DNA from: RYN-133 sp963785425
Lineage (GTDB): Bacteria; Actinomycetota; Actinomycetes; Mycobacteriales; Jatrophihabitantaceae
DNA length: 64,000 nt
Direction: 5' to 3'
Assembly (NCBI GenBank): GCA_963785425.1
Contig: CAWAVG010000001.1
Location: forward strand, 372,001-436,000
The position numbers and the translations under genes are program-made. How positions within the stretch are numbered: the first letter of the stretch is position 1; each line of letters begins with the position of its first letter. The notes under the pieces were generated by a model. It saw only the letters and a list, made by a program, of their open reading frames with translations. It did no database searches and was not told the origin of the DNA. Positions 42,369-51,732 of the stretch are shown here, one piece after another.

Positions 42369-43482
42369 TCATCCCCCACTGTGTGCGAGTTCGGCCTCGA
42401 AGGGCACGGCTCGGCTCGCACCCGAGTCGAGCCAGCCCTCGGGCAGCGCCACCGACCGCGCACCGGACGTGCGGCCGCGCGGCTGCCCGAGCACCGCCTC
42501 GGGGAACGGCTGGTCGAGGTCGAGCCGCGCGAGCAGCTCGTCGAGTTCGGCCAACGACGACGCCTGCGCCAGCGCGCTGCGCAGCTCGCTGCCGACCGAG
42601 AATCCCTTGAGATACCAGGCCACGTGCTTGCGGAAGTCGGTCACGCCCCACCGCTCGTCGCCTGCCCACTCCGCGAGCAGGACGGCATGGCGGCGCATCA
42701 CCCGCGCCACCTCGGCGAGAGCCGGACGGGCACGCTCGGACCGTCCGTCGAACGCCGCACCGAGATCACCGAACAGCCAGGGACGGCCGAGACAGCCACG
42801 CCCGACGACAACGCCGGCACAGCCGGTGTGCTCGACCATGCGCAGCGCGTCGTCGGCCTCCCAGATGTCGCCGTTGCCGAACACCGGGATGTCGAGCAGG
42901 TCGACGAGATCGGCGATCGTGTCCCAGTCGGCCGTGCCGCTGTAGAACTGCAGCGCCGTGCGGCCGTGCAGCGCGACCTGGTGCACGCCGGCGTCCTGCG
43001 CGCGCAATCCCGCCTCGCGATAGGTGATGTGTTCGTCGTCGATACCGACCCGCATCTTGACCGTCACCGGCATGCCCGCGGCATTGCGCACCGCGCTCGT
43101 GACGATGTCGTCGAACAGCTCGATACGCCACGGGAGCGCCGAGCCGCCGCCCTTGCGGGTCACCTTCGGCACCGGGCAGCCGAAGTTCAGGTCGATGTGG
43201 TCGGCGAGGTCGTCCTCGACGATCATTCGCACCGCCGCGCCGACGACAGCCGGGTCGACCCCGTAGAGCTGCATCGACCGCGGCTGCTCGTGCGGTTCGA
43301 AGCGGATCAGCTTCATCGTCTTCGCGTTGCGCTCGACCAGCGCGCGCGTCGTGATCATCTCGCGACACGAACAGCCCGGACGGCAGGTACTCGCGGCACA
43401 GCGTGCGGAACGCCGAGTTGGTGATGCCCGCCATCGGCGCGAGCACCACCCGCGCGCCGAACAGTGGTGTCTTCGTCAGCAT
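42369..43482 (-). pseudogene. dusB: tRNA-dihydrouridine synthase with one frameshift
   Basis: DusB reduces uridine in the D-loop of tRNA using FMN. The N-terminus from 43482 is normal (TPLFGARVVLAPMAGITNSA, FRTLCREYLPSGLFV), then an extra base at about 43364 (TCGCGAG where TGCGAG is expected) shifts the frame. The rest is intact in the next frame: EMITTRALVERNAKTMKLIR, DLNFGCPVPKVTRKGGGSAL (catalytic Cys), HGRTALQFYSGTADWDTIAD, GNGDIWEADDALRMVEHTGC. The frame is otherwise fully conserved, so a sequencing error is a real alternative to pseudogenisation. Overlaps glyS by seven bases. Confidence 0.8.
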
Positions 43483-44882
43483 CCGAGCAGGCGGCCCGCC
43501 AGATACGCCTCGACCTGGTCGAGGCTCACCCGCTCCTGGGTCATCGAGTCGCGTTCACGGACGGTGACCGCACGGTCGTCGAGCGACTCGAAGTCGACGG
43601 TGACGCAGAACGGAGTGCCGATCTCATCCTGACGTCGATACCTGCGGCCGATCGCCTGGGCGTCGTCGAAGTCGACGTTCCAGTTGCGGCGCAGGTTCGC
43701 CGCCAGGTCGCGCGCCATCGGCGACAGGTCGGTGTTGCGCGACAGCGGCAGCACCGCGGCCTTGACCGGCGCGAGCCGGCGGTCGAGGCGCAGCACCGTG
43801 CGCTTCTCCATCACGCCCTTCGCGTTCGGCGCCTCGTCCTCGAAGTACGCGTCGAGCAGGAACGCGAGCACCGCGCGGGTCAGGCCGGCGGCCGGCTCGA
43901 TGACGAACGGCGTCCAGCGCTCGTTCTTCTCCTGGTCGAAGTAGGTCAGGTCGGTGCCCGAGTGCTTCGAGTGGGTGGTCAGGTCGAAGTCGGTGCGGTT
44001 CGCGATGCCCTCGAGCTCGGCGAACTCCGAGCCGCCGAAGCCGAAGCGGTACTCGATGTCGACGGTGCGCGTCGAGTAGTGCGACAGCTTCTCCTTCGGG
44101 TGCTCGAAGAAGCGCAGGTTCGCCGGGTCGATGCCGAGGTCGACGTACCAGTTCCAGCGCTGCTCGAGCCAGTACTCGTGCCACTTCTCGTCGGTGCCCG
44201 GTTCGACGAAGAACTCCATCTCCATCTGCTCGAACTCGCGCGTGCGGAAGATGAAGTTGCCGGGCGTGATCTCGTTGCGGAAGCTCTTGCCCGTCTGCGC
44301 GATGCCGAACGGCGGCTTCTTGCGCGCGGTGGTCATCACGTTCAGGAAGTTCACGAAGATGCCCTGCGCGGTCTCCGGACGCAGGTAGTGCAGCGCCGAC
44401 TCGTCCTCGACCGGGCCGAGGTAGGTGCGCAGCATGCCGTTGAACGGGCGCGGCTCGGTCCACTGGCCCCGCGTGCCGCAGTTCGGGCAGGCGACCTCGG
44501 CGAGACCGTCCTTCGGGGCGCGGCCCTTGCGCGCCTCGAACTCCTCCTCGAGCTGGTCGGCGCGGAAGCGGCGATGGCAGTGCTGGCACTCGGTCAGCGG
44601 ATCGCTGAACGTCGCGACGTGGCCGGACGCCTCCCACACCTGCGGCGCCAGGATCACGGCCGAGTCGAGGCCGACAATGTCGTCGCGGCCGGTGACCATC
44701 GTGCGCCACCACTGCCTGCGGACGTTCTCCTTGAGCTCGACGCCGAGCGGCCCGTAGTCCCACGCCGAACGGGTCCCGCCGTAGATCTCGCTGGACGGGA
44801 AGACGAATCCGCGCCGCTTGCTCAGGTTGACAACGGCGTCGTTTCGGGCAGCGGCGGAGCGGTTTGCTCGGTCGGCGGGCAC
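43476..44882 (-). CDS. glyS: Glycyl-tRNA synthetase
   Basis: A 468-residue class II synthetase of the alpha2 type. RRGFVFPSSEIYGGTRSAWD is the N-terminal signature, CQHCHRRF and CPNCGTRGQWTEPR form the zinc-binding insertion, LRPETAQGIFVNFLNV is motif 2 region, and EPAAGLTRAVLAFLLDAYF is motif 3; the anticodon-binding domain follows. It charges tRNA-Gly. The GTG start at 44882 overlaps the end of the PAP2 gene by about 60 bases; no better start exists before the conserved LSKRRGF. Confidence 0.95.
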   Translation of the reverse strand: MPADRANRSAAARNDAVVNLSKRRGFVFPSSEIYGGTRSAWDYGPLGVELKENVRRQWWRTMVTGRDDIVGLDSAVILAPQVWEASGHVATFSDPLTECQHCHRRFRADQLEEEFEARKGRAPKDGLAEVACPNCGTRGQWTEPRPFNGMLRTYLGPVEDESALHYLRPETAQGIFVNFLNVMTTARKKPPFGIAQTGKSFRNEITPGNFIFRTREFEQMEMEFFVEPGTDEKWHEYWLEQRWNWYVDLGIDPANLRFFEHPKEKLSHYSTRTVDIEYRFGFGGSEFAELEGIANRTDFDLTTHSKHSGTDLTYFDQEKNERWTPFVIEPAAGLTRAVLAFLLDAYFEDEAPNAKGVMEKRTVLRLDRRLAPVKAAVLPLSRNTDLSPMARDLAANLRRNWNVDFDDAQAIGRRYRRQDEIGTPFCVTVDFESLDDRAVTVRERDSMTQERVSLDQVEAYLAGRLLGC

Positions 44883-45965
44883 GGATTCTCCACGTCTTCG
44901 GGGCTCGATGATGGGTCAGACGAGTCACCGTCCAGCGTATCCGCCGCCCGCCTGCGCTTTCGCCACCACTCGAACTGCGACGCCGCCAGGTGCACGAACG
45001 CGGCGCAGAGGAAGCCCGCCAGCACATCGGCGGCGTAGTGCTCGCCGGAGTAGACGAGGGTGAAGCCCATGAAGACCGGGTAGAAGACCAGCACCGGGCG
45101 CCACCATTTGTTCACCCGCTTCCACATGAACAGCGTGAACAGCAGGATGCCGCCGGCGTGCAACGAGGGCACCGCCGCGACCGCGTCGGCGCTGACCCGC
45201 CCCTCGTCGATCACCTGCTGCGCGAAGTGCAGGTGCAGCGTGCCGAGACCACGGGTGGCGATCTGGTCGATCCACGAGTGGGTGCCCGGGCGGTTGCCGG
45301 TCATCTGCCCGAGCAGCCCGCCGTCGGTACGGCTGGAATAGGCCATGCACGAGGGATTGCTCGGATGGCCCGGCCACCTCGTCCGGCGCGCACCGCGCCG
45401 CGGCCCACGGCGGTGCCGCCGGCGCGAGCGCGAAGATCACGAACGCCAGGAACGACAGCGGGACGAAGCGCAGCGCCCACCGGTAGAAGTCGGCGCGACT
45501 GCGCAGCCACAACGCGGCGGCCGTGACGTACGGGAGGAAGAAGAACGACACGTAACACAGCGCGACGAGCACGTCCCACCACTGCACGTGCTGGTACCGA
45601 AGATGAGCCTGCAGCCAGACGGTGGGTTCGGTGCCGAAGAACAGGAACTTGTCGACGTCGATCTGCGGATACCACCAGGTGGGCATGCCGAGCGTGTCGG
45701 AGATCCCCCGCAGGTAGTCGTAGACGACCAGCACCGCCGCGAACGGCACGAAGTCGATCACGACGGTGAAGATGTTGCGCCTGCCGATGCTCCACGCGAA
45801 CAGCCCGATCGCCAGCCACAGCAGCAGATCCGAGCGCCAGTACGGGATGCCGTTCTGAGCCATGTCGTAGCCGAACGCGATCGCCCACACGGCGAGAGAG
45901 ATCCAGCGTGCGTACGTCAGCACGGTCGGCGTGAGCCAGTCGGGGCGCCTGACGAGGTTCTTCAC
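44822..45965 (-). pseudogene. PAP2-superfamily membrane phosphatase with one homopolymer frameshift
   Basis: From the GTG at 45965 the frame encodes several helices (YARWISLAVWAIAFGYDMAQ, FSLA-type loops, WWDVLVALCYVSFFFLPYVT, FVPLSFLAFVIFALAPAAPP) up to CAPDEVAG, where a CCC run (45368-45370 on the plus strand) appears one base too long. The next frame continues with SNPSCMAYSSRTDGGLLGQM, VSADAVAAVPSLHAGGILLF and LVYSGEHYAADVLAGFL, the catalytic SLHAGG and GEHYAADV motifs of PAP2/InsP-type phosphatases. With uppS close by, a role in dephosphorylating polyprenyl diphosphates is plausible. The gene may be intact in reality. Confidence 0.75.
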
Positions 45966-46279
45966 GCTTTGTCGCTCGCGTGCGCGGTCGCCGTCCCGTC
46001 GGCGGTGACATCGAGCAGCGACTCGAACGAGGTGGGCAGATCGACTGCCTCGCCGAGAAGCGGCGTCGCCCGCAGCTTCACGTCGTAGTTGCCGAGTGCT
46101 CGCCGGTACGAGCCGACGTTGGCCCACTCGCTCGTCAGCACCCAGTCGCGCTCGTCGTCGGTACTGCGCCCGACACTGCCCCGCACGAACCCGGGACGGG
46201 CGGCCAACGCTGCCAACGCCGCCTGCGCACGCTGCTCGAACGTCGGATCGTCGGAACGGAAGTGGGTCACCGAAATCAT
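45962..46279 (-). CDS. Antibiotic-biosynthesis-monooxygenase-like (ABM) domain protein
   Basis: A 105-residue dimeric alpha/beta-barrel type protein: MISVTHFRSDDPTFEQRAQA, GFVRGSVGRSTDDERDWVLT, SEWANVGSYRRALGNYDVKL. The family includes heme-degrading and quinol monooxygenases; no specific residues decide the role. Starts inside the uppS stop (ATGA) and its stop overlaps the PAP2 start (GTGA). Confidence 0.82.
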   Translation of the reverse strand: MISVTHFRSDDPTFEQRAQAALAALAARPGFVRGSVGRSTDDERDWVLTSEWANVGSYRRALGNYDVKLRATPLLGEAVDLPTSFESLLDVTADGTATAHASDKA

Positions 46280-47094
46280 TCCGGCGCCTCCACCGGCCCG
46301 GCCGCGCCGAAGCGGCGGTTGCGCTGGGCGAACGCGACGCACGCGTTCCACAGGTGCCGACGGTCGAAGTCGGGCCACGGGGTGTCGACGAACTCGAGTT
46401 CGGCATAGGCCGACTGCCACAGCAGGAAGTTGGACGTGCGCTGCTCGCCGGACGTGCGGATGAACAGGTCGACGTCGGGCAGCCCGGGCTCGTCGAGGTG
46501 GGCGCTGATCGTGCGCTCGTCGATCTTCGCGGGCTTGATCGTGCCTGCCTGCACCTCGGCCGCGATCTTGCGCACCGCGTCGACGATCTCGGCACGTCCG
46601 CCGTAGTTCACGCAGAACTGCAGGGTGAGCCGGTCGTTGTCGCGGGTGTACTGCTCGGCGTCCTCGAGCTGGTCGATCACGCTGCGCCACAGGCGCGGGC
46701 GCCGCCCGGCCCACCGGATGCGCACGCCCAGCTCGGCCAGCTCGTCGCGCCGGCGGCGGATGACGTCCTTGTTGAAGCCCATCAGGAAGCGCACTTCCTC
46801 CGGCGTGCGGCGCCAGTTCTCCGTCGAGAACGCGTAGGACGAAATCGTCGAGACCCCGAGCTGCATCGCGCCGTAGAGCACGTCCATCAGCGCGGCCTCG
46901 CCGGCACGGTGCCCCTCGGTGCGCGGCAGCCCGCGGTTGTGCGCCCACCGCCCGTTGCCGTCCATCACGATCGCCACGTGCGCGGGAACCGCGCTCACCG
47001 GAAGCTGCGGCGGCTGTGCTCCTGACGGGTGCGGCGGCGGGTCAGGCCAGTCACGTCGCCGTCCGCGGCCGAAGCGAACGGCGGGTGAACTCAT
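46276..47094 (-). CDS. uppS: Isoprenyl transferase (undecaprenyl/decaprenyl diphosphate synthase)
   Basis: A 272-residue cis-prenyltransferase that builds the lipid carrier for cell-wall synthesis. Catalytic MDGNGRWAHNRGLPRTEGHR (Asp45), then YAFSTENWRRTPEEVRFLM and DLFIRTSGEQRTSNFLLWQS, followed by EFVDTPWPDFDRRHLWNACV, all core motifs. The N-terminal extension of about 40 residues is typical of actinobacterial long-chain enzymes. Sits between the DinB gene and the ABM gene. Confidence 0.95.
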   Translation of the reverse strand: MSSPAVRFGRGRRRDWPDPPPHPSGAQPPQLPVSAVPAHVAIVMDGNGRWAHNRGLPRTEGHRAGEAALMDVLYGAMQLGVSTISSYAFSTENWRRTPEEVRFLMGFNKDVIRRRRDELAELGVRIRWAGRRPRLWRSVIDQLEDAEQYTRDNDRLTLQFCVNYGGRAEIVDAVRKIAAEVQAGTIKPAKIDERTISAHLDEPGLPDVDLFIRTSGEQRTSNFLLWQSAYAELEFVDTPWPDFDRRHLWNACVAFAQRNRRFGAAGPVEAPE

Positions 47095-47103
47095 CCCGAC
47101 AGG

Positions 47104-47865
47104 CTATCCCGCAGCAGGCCCTGCTTCGATCGTGTCGAGGTCGCGCTGCGCGTAACGCAGATGATCCCATTCCTCGCCGAGGACGACGTGCAGGCACGAC
47201 CGGACGGTGTCCTGGTGGTCCGGCGCCCAGGGATTCGCGCGCGTGTCGTCGAGCTCGTCGGGCGTCACTGCGGCGAGGAAATCGCGCATCACGGCGACCC
47301 GATCGGCCCGGGCGTCGAGCACCTCGGCGTAGGACGGCGCGGTCGTCGTGAACACCGACATGTCGACGCCCTCGGACTCGGCGGACGAATGGACCAAACC
47401 GAGCGGGTGGTACGGCTGGTCGACCTGCAGAACCGTACGGCACAGCCACACGTCGGTCGCGAAGATCAGATGCCGCAAGGTCTGCGCGAGCGACCATTCG
47501 CCCGCGACCGAGGCGTCGACCGTGCCCGCCGGCATGGCCGCGACACGGTCGAGGACTCCCGCCCACGCGCGCTGCAGCGACTCCCACGCGGCTTGCAACC
47601 CCTCGGGGTCGGTGGCCAGCCGCTCGGAGCGGCCCGGGAAGCGCCGGTTCAGCTCGGCCTCGACGTAGGGGACGACATCGATGCCGTCGACGATGAACGT
47701 GCCACCGGCTTCGAGCAGCCACGGGGAGTCGATGTCGGCGCCTGCCACGTCGACACCGCGCATGACGATGCCGGACAGGTCGCAAGCCACGAAACGCGCT
47801 CCGCGCAGGTTCACTCCTTCGAACCGGGCACCCTCGAGATCGTCCGATCTGCCGAACGTCGTCAC
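47104..47865 (-). CDS. DinB-family protein with pentapeptide-like N-terminus
   Basis: A 253-residue protein: residues 1-50 carry a short pentapeptide-repeat-like stretch (LEGARFEGVNLRGARFVACD, LSGIVMRGVDVAGADID), and residues about 90-250 are a DinB/YfiT-type four-helix bundle with metal-ligand His residues in SVAGEWSLAQTLRHLIFATD and VLGEEWDHLRYAQRDLD. Family members are metal- or thiol-dependent transferases. Lies between uppS and recO. Confidence 0.88.
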   Translation of the reverse strand: MTTFGRSDDLEGARFEGVNLRGARFVACDLSGIVMRGVDVAGADIDSPWLLEAGGTFIVDGIDVVPYVEAELNRRFPGRSERLATDPEGLQAAWESLQRAWAGVLDRVAAMPAGTVDASVAGEWSLAQTLRHLIFATDVWLCRTVLQVDQPYHPLGLVHSSAESEGVDMSVFTTTAPSYAEVLDARADRVAVMRDFLAAVTPDELDDTRANPWAPDHQDTVRSCLHVVLGEEWDHLRYAQRDLDTIEAGPAAG

Positions 47866-47874
47866 GAACTGCTC

Positions 47875-48633
47875 CTAACGGTCGACCAGCGGCAGCGAGC
47901 GCAGCCCGCGCTCGAGATGCCATTGCAGGTGCGCGGCCATCAACCCGTTCGACTCGCGTCGCGCGCCGGCCGAACTCGCGTCGGCGGTCGCCCAGTCGCC
48001 CGCCAGCAGAGCGCTCAGCAACAGGAACGTCTCGGGCTGCGGACGCGCGGAGCCGGGTGGCCGGCAGACCGGGCACACCGCACCGCCGACGGCGACGTTG
48101 AACGCCGTGTGCGGGCCGGGCGCGGAACACTTCGCGCACTCGTGCAGAGCGGGTTCCCAGCCCGACAGCGACGCCGCGCGGATGAAGAACGCGTCGAGGA
48201 CGAGGCCGGGGTCGTGTTCGCGGGCGACGAGGGCCTTGAGCGCGCCGACCACGAGCAGGAACAGCCGCAGCGCGGGCTCACCCTCCTCGGTGAGCCGCTC
48301 CGCGGTCTCGCAGATCGCCGACACCGCCGTCCAGCGGGAGTAGTCGCCGGCGAGCTGCGCGCCGTACGCACCGAGCGAGTCGGTCTGCTGCACGATGTCG
48401 AGACCGCGGTGCGAGCCGATGATGCGCTGCTCGGGAGCCAGCCGGGAGTAGAACTGCACGTCGATGTGGCTGCCGGGCTCGAGCCGGGCACCGAACTTGG
48501 ACGACGTGCGCCGCACGCCCTTGCCCACGGCGCGCACCCGGCCGTGGCGCCGGGTGAACAGCGTGATGATGCGGTCGGCCTCGCCGAGCTTGTGCACCCG
48601 GAGGACGACCGCCTCGTCACGGTAGAGCGGCAT
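47875..48633 (-). CDS. recO: DNA repair protein RecO
   Basis: A 252-residue RecO: OB-fold N-terminus (LYRDEAVVLRVHKLGEADRI, ITLFTRRHGRVRAVGKGVRR), central helical domain, and a zinc finger (CAKCSAPG and CPVCRPPG). It anneals single strands and loads RecA with RecF/RecR. The start at 48633 is the standard family start and overlaps the MFS gene by 17 bases. Confidence 0.95.
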   Translation of the reverse strand: MPLYRDEAVVLRVHKLGEADRIITLFTRRHGRVRAVGKGVRRTSSKFGARLEPGSHIDVQFYSRLAPEQRIIGSHRGLDIVQQTDSLGAYGAQLAGDYSRWTAVSAICETAERLTEEGEPALRLFLLVVGALKALVAREHDPGLVLDAFFIRAASLSGWEPALHECAKCSAPGPHTAFNVAVGGAVCPVCRPPGSARPQPETFLLLSALLAGDWATADASSAGARRESNGLMAAHLQWHLERGLRSLPLVDR

Positions 48634-49858
48634 GCTCTGATCGTCCCACCGGGGTGTGACCGTCGTGGTCGGACGCGCGCGAGAGCAGGCGATGGACGAC
48701 CAGCGCGGTGGCTGTGGCGAGCAGCCCGGCACCGGCCGCGACGAGGAACGAGGTGCGCGCGCCGTGGGCGTCGGCGATGTTGCCGACCACCGCGGCTCCC
48801 GCGCCGAAGCCGGCGCTGAGCCCGACCGTCACCCACGTCAGGCCCTCGGTGATCGCGGCCGCCGGCACCAGCCGCTCGACGAGACCGAACGCCGCGATCA
48901 GCGCCGGCGCGGTGCCCGAACCGGCGGTGACCGCGATGATCGCGAGCACCGGGATGTTCGGCGCGAGCAGGAAGAGCAACGGCAGCACGCCGAACAGCAC
49001 CGTCTGGTTGCGGAACCGGGTGAGCCAACTCGACCGCCGCATCCGGGCCCCGTAGAAGAACCCGGAGACACCGCTGCTCAGCGCCCAGCACGCGACCACG
49101 AGACCGCCGATGTTGCGATGACCGTGCTGGCCGCAGAACGCGACCTCGGATACCTCGGCGCTGGAGAAGACCGCACCCATGAACACGGTGGCGATCAGCA
49201 CCCCGGTCATCCCGCGGGCTCGCAGCGCGGACCGGTGCGGCGTGTCGGTCTCGTGCAGCACCCTGGGCTCCGTGTGCCGCTGCCGCGCGAGGCTGACAGC
49301 GCCCGCCGCCACCAGGGCGCCCGCGACGTAGAGCGCGACCACAGGCGATGCGATCGTCGCCACGAGCGTGGCGATCAACGGACCCAGCACGAAGATCGCT
49401 TCGTCGAGGGTCGACGCGAACGAGTAGGCCGTCGTGAGGTCGTCCGGACGCCCGACGAGCAGCCCCGACCACCGTGCGCGGGTGAGCGAGCCGACCGAGA
49501 TGTAGCTGAATCCGGCGAGCGTGATCGGCGGCAGCACCGTCCACTCCGGCAGATCGGTCGACAGCAGCACCGCCGAGGCGATGACAGCCAGCAGGTGCAC
49601 GACGGTCGCCGGCACCATCACCCGCCGTTGGCCCAGGCGGTCCACCAGGCGCGAGAGCAGCGGCGCGCCGGGCACTCCGCCGATCACGAACAACCCGCCG
49701 GCAAGACCCGCGAAGCCGTAGTGCCCGGTGCGCGCCGACAGGGTCAGCACGAGCGCGATCGGATAGATCCCGATCGGCAGCTCCATGACGAAGCCGGCCA
49801 CCGTGAAGGCGACCGACCCCGGGGCGCGGCGGAACACCGCGCGATACGTGCCCAGCAT
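48617..49858 (-). CDS. MFS transporter
   Basis: A 413-residue major facilitator with about 12 helices. The loop between helices 2 and 3 is GGVPGAPLLSRLVDRLGQRR, the conserved MFS motif; the second half begins near RARGMTGVLIATVFMGAVFS. Similar to actinobacterial transporters of unknown substrate. Three bases after era and overlapping recO. Confidence 0.9.
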   Translation of the reverse strand: MLGTYRAVFRRAPGSVAFTVAGFVMELPIGIYPIALVLTLSARTGHYGFAGLAGGLFVIGGVPGAPLLSRLVDRLGQRRVMVPATVVHLLAVIASAVLLSTDLPEWTVLPPITLAGFSYISVGSLTRARWSGLLVGRPDDLTTAYSFASTLDEAIFVLGPLIATLVATIASPVVALYVAGALVAAGAVSLARQRHTEPRVLHETDTPHRSALRARGMTGVLIATVFMGAVFSSAEVSEVAFCGQHGHRNIGGLVVACWALSSGVSGFFYGARMRRSSWLTRFRNQTVLFGVLPLLFLLAPNIPVLAIIAVTAGSGTAPALIAAFGLVERLVPAAAITEGLTWVTVGLSAGFGAGAAVVGNIADAHGARTSFLVAAGAGLLATATALVVHRLLSRASDHDGHTPVGRSEHAALP

Positions 49859-49861
49859 GCG

Positions 49862-50740
49862 TCAGAATCCGAGCCGGTCGAGCTTCTTGGGATCGCGCTG
49901 CCAGTCGGCCTCGACCGCCACATGCAGATCCAGGTGCACGCGGGTGCCGAGCAGTTCCTCGATCGCCTTGCGCGCGGTCGTCCCGATCTCTTTGAGCCGG
50001 GCGCCCCGCGAGCCGATGACGATGCCCTTCTGGCTCGTCCGCTCGAGGTGGATGGTGGCGTAGATGAGCGTGCGTTGCGGGTTCACATCGGTCTCTTCGA
50101 CCGTGACGGCGATCGAGTGCGGCAGTTCGTCGCGCACCCCGTAGAGCGAGGCCTCGCGGATGAGTTCGGCGATCCGGGTCTCGGTGTCGTTGTCGGTCTG
50201 GACGCCGCCGGGGTACAGCTGCGGACCCTCCGGCAGGTGGCCGATGAGCAGATCGGCGAGCAGGCCGACCTGGTCGCCGGAGGCGGCCGAGACCGGGACG
50301 ATGTCGGTGAAGTCACCGAGCTGCGAGATCGCCAACAGCTGTTCGGCGACCTGCCGCTTCGACGCGAGGTCGGTCTTGGTGACGATCGCTACCCGCGGCG
50401 CCCGCAAGGCGGCGAGCTCACCGGCGATGTAGCGGTCGCCCGGCCCGATGCGCTGGTCGGCGGGGACGCAGAACCCGACGACGTCGACGTCGGCGAGGGT
50501 GGCTCGCACGACGTCGTTGAGGCGCTCGCCGAGCAGCGTGCGCGGACGGTGCAGACCCGGGGTGTCGACGAGCACGAGCTGCGCATCCGGACGGGTGACG
50601 ATGCCGCGCACTGCGTGACGGGTGGTCTGCGGCTTGTCGCTGGTGATGACGATCTTGGTGCCGACCAGCGCGTTCGTCAGGGTCGACTTGCCGGCATTCG
50701 GGCGGCCGACGAAGCACGCGAAGCCGGATCGGTACTGCAC
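49862..50740 (-). CDS. era: GTPase Era
   Basis: A 292-residue Era: G1 CFVGRPNAGKSTLTNALVG, switch DKPQTTRHAVRG, G3 VLVDTPGLH, G4 TKTDLAS (Thr in place of the usual Asn), and a C-terminal KH domain with GIVIGSRGARLKEIGTTARK. Era binds 16S rRNA during 30S assembly. The GTG at 50740 gives the family start. Its 5' 64 bases overlap the end of the UbiA gene, which is encoded in another frame. Confidence 0.95.
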   Translation of the reverse strand: MQYRSGFACFVGRPNAGKSTLTNALVGTKIVITSDKPQTTRHAVRGIVTRPDAQLVLVDTPGLHRPRTLLGERLNDVVRATLADVDVVGFCVPADQRIGPGDRYIAGELAALRAPRVAIVTKTDLASKRQVAEQLLAISQLGDFTDIVPVSAASGDQVGLLADLLIGHLPEGPQLYPGGVQTDNDTETRIAELIREASLYGVRDELPHSIAVTVEETDVNPQRTLIYATIHLERTSQKGIVIGSRGARLKEIGTTARKAIEELLGTRVHLDLHVAVEADWQRDPKKLDRLGF

Positions 50741-51732
50741 ACCCCGATCCTCCCAGACGCCGGCACGCCCAATCCGCTGCGCGGGCCGTGCCGCAGCAGG
50801 TCGAGGGCGGCTCCCCCGCTGACAAGGGCCAGCGCGAGCAGCACCGCGGCGCTCCACAGCGGCGCCCAGTGCGCCTGCCGCATGCCGAGATCGGCGGCGA
50901 GTTCGAGCAGCACACCACGCCCGAGCACGGCCAGCGCGGCGATCACCCGCTCGTCGCGCCGCGGGCCGGCGTCTCGCGAGAGCACCGCGAGCAGGACGAG
51001 GGTCGCCGCGGTCAACGCGACCGTGGTCGCGTCGAAGGTCGTCCCGGTGCTCGAGGCGGCCAGCAGCACCGTGCCCACGATCCACGCGAGGGCACTGGTC
51101 GCACACGTCGCCCGCCGGCCGTGCCGGACGAGGAAGGTGCGCTTGCCGAACATCGCGTCGCCGCGCACGTCCCGGAAGTCCTTGAGCAGCAGGCGGCCGA
51201 CGAATCCGCAGTACAGGCCGACGAGAGTGAACACGGTGGCGGGACGGACGGGCGCACCCGTGGCCGTGTACCCGGTGAGGTAGGGCACGGCGACGTAGCA
51301 GGCAGGCAGTACGAGGGCAGCGACGGCACCGCGCGCGGCGAGCCGCACGGGCGGCATCGAGTAGCCGATGCCGACGAGCAGTCCGGCAGCGGTCACCGTG
51401 AGCGGCGCGACGCCGAGCCATCCGCTGCCGGCGAGCGCGACGGCGGCCGCGACCACGGCGATCGTCGCGAGGTCGCGGCGCGTGGCTGCTCCGGTGACGA
51501 GCGGACGGCGCGGATCGCCGCTGAGGTTGAGGCGGTCGACGCGCTCGTCGGCGAGGTCGTTGACCGCCACGCAGCACAGCACGAACGCGAACACCGCCGC
51601 GAGCACCTTGCCGAGCAGCAGGGTGTCACGGATGTGGCCGGCCTCGGCGACGCCGATCGAGGCGCAGAGCGCGAACAGCAGAAGGGCGGCCGGACGTGCG
51701 AGCAGCACGAGCAGTCTCAGCCGAGTGATCAT
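50677..51732 (-). CDS. UbiA-family prenyltransferase
   Basis: A 351-residue polytopic membrane protein with the two Asp-rich motifs of the family, NDLADERVDRLNLSGDPRRP (about residues 58-77) and LLLKDFRDVRGDAMFGKR in the second half. It would attach a prenyl chain to an acceptor in the membrane. Its C-terminal 20 residues overlap era, giving a Ser/Ala/Arg-rich tail that is probably the cost of overlap. Starts inside the stop of the 53-residue membrane protein (ATGA). Acceptor unknown; DPPR synthase, heme A or menaquinone type cannot be told apart. Confidence 0.85.
   Translation of the reverse strand: MITRLRLLVLLARPAALLLFALCASIGVAEAGHIRDTLLLGKVLAAVFAFVLCCVAVNDLADERVDRLNLSGDPRRPLVTGAATRRDLATIAVVAAAVALAGSGWLGVAPLTVTAAGLLVGIGYSMPPVRLAARGAVAALVLPACYVAVPYLTGYTATGAPVRPATVFTLVGLYCGFVGRLLLKDFRDVRGDAMFGKRTFLVRHGRRATCATSALAWIVGTVLLAASSTGTTFDATTVALTAATLVLLAVLSRDAGPRRDERVIAALAVLGRGVLLELAADLGMRQAHWAPLWSAAVLLALALVSGGAALDLLRHGPRSGLGVPASGRIGVCSTDPASRASSAARMPASRP

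Noticed and set aside
41412..43424. Plus-strand open frame of 670 codons
   Set aside because: Antisense to the serine hydrolase and dusB, low complexity, no domain.
43464..45038. Plus-strand open frame of 524 codons
   Set aside because: Antisense of glyS.
48656..51283. Plus-strand open frame of 875 codons
   Set aside because: Antisense of the MFS, era and UbiA genes, whose motifs are certain on the minus strand.
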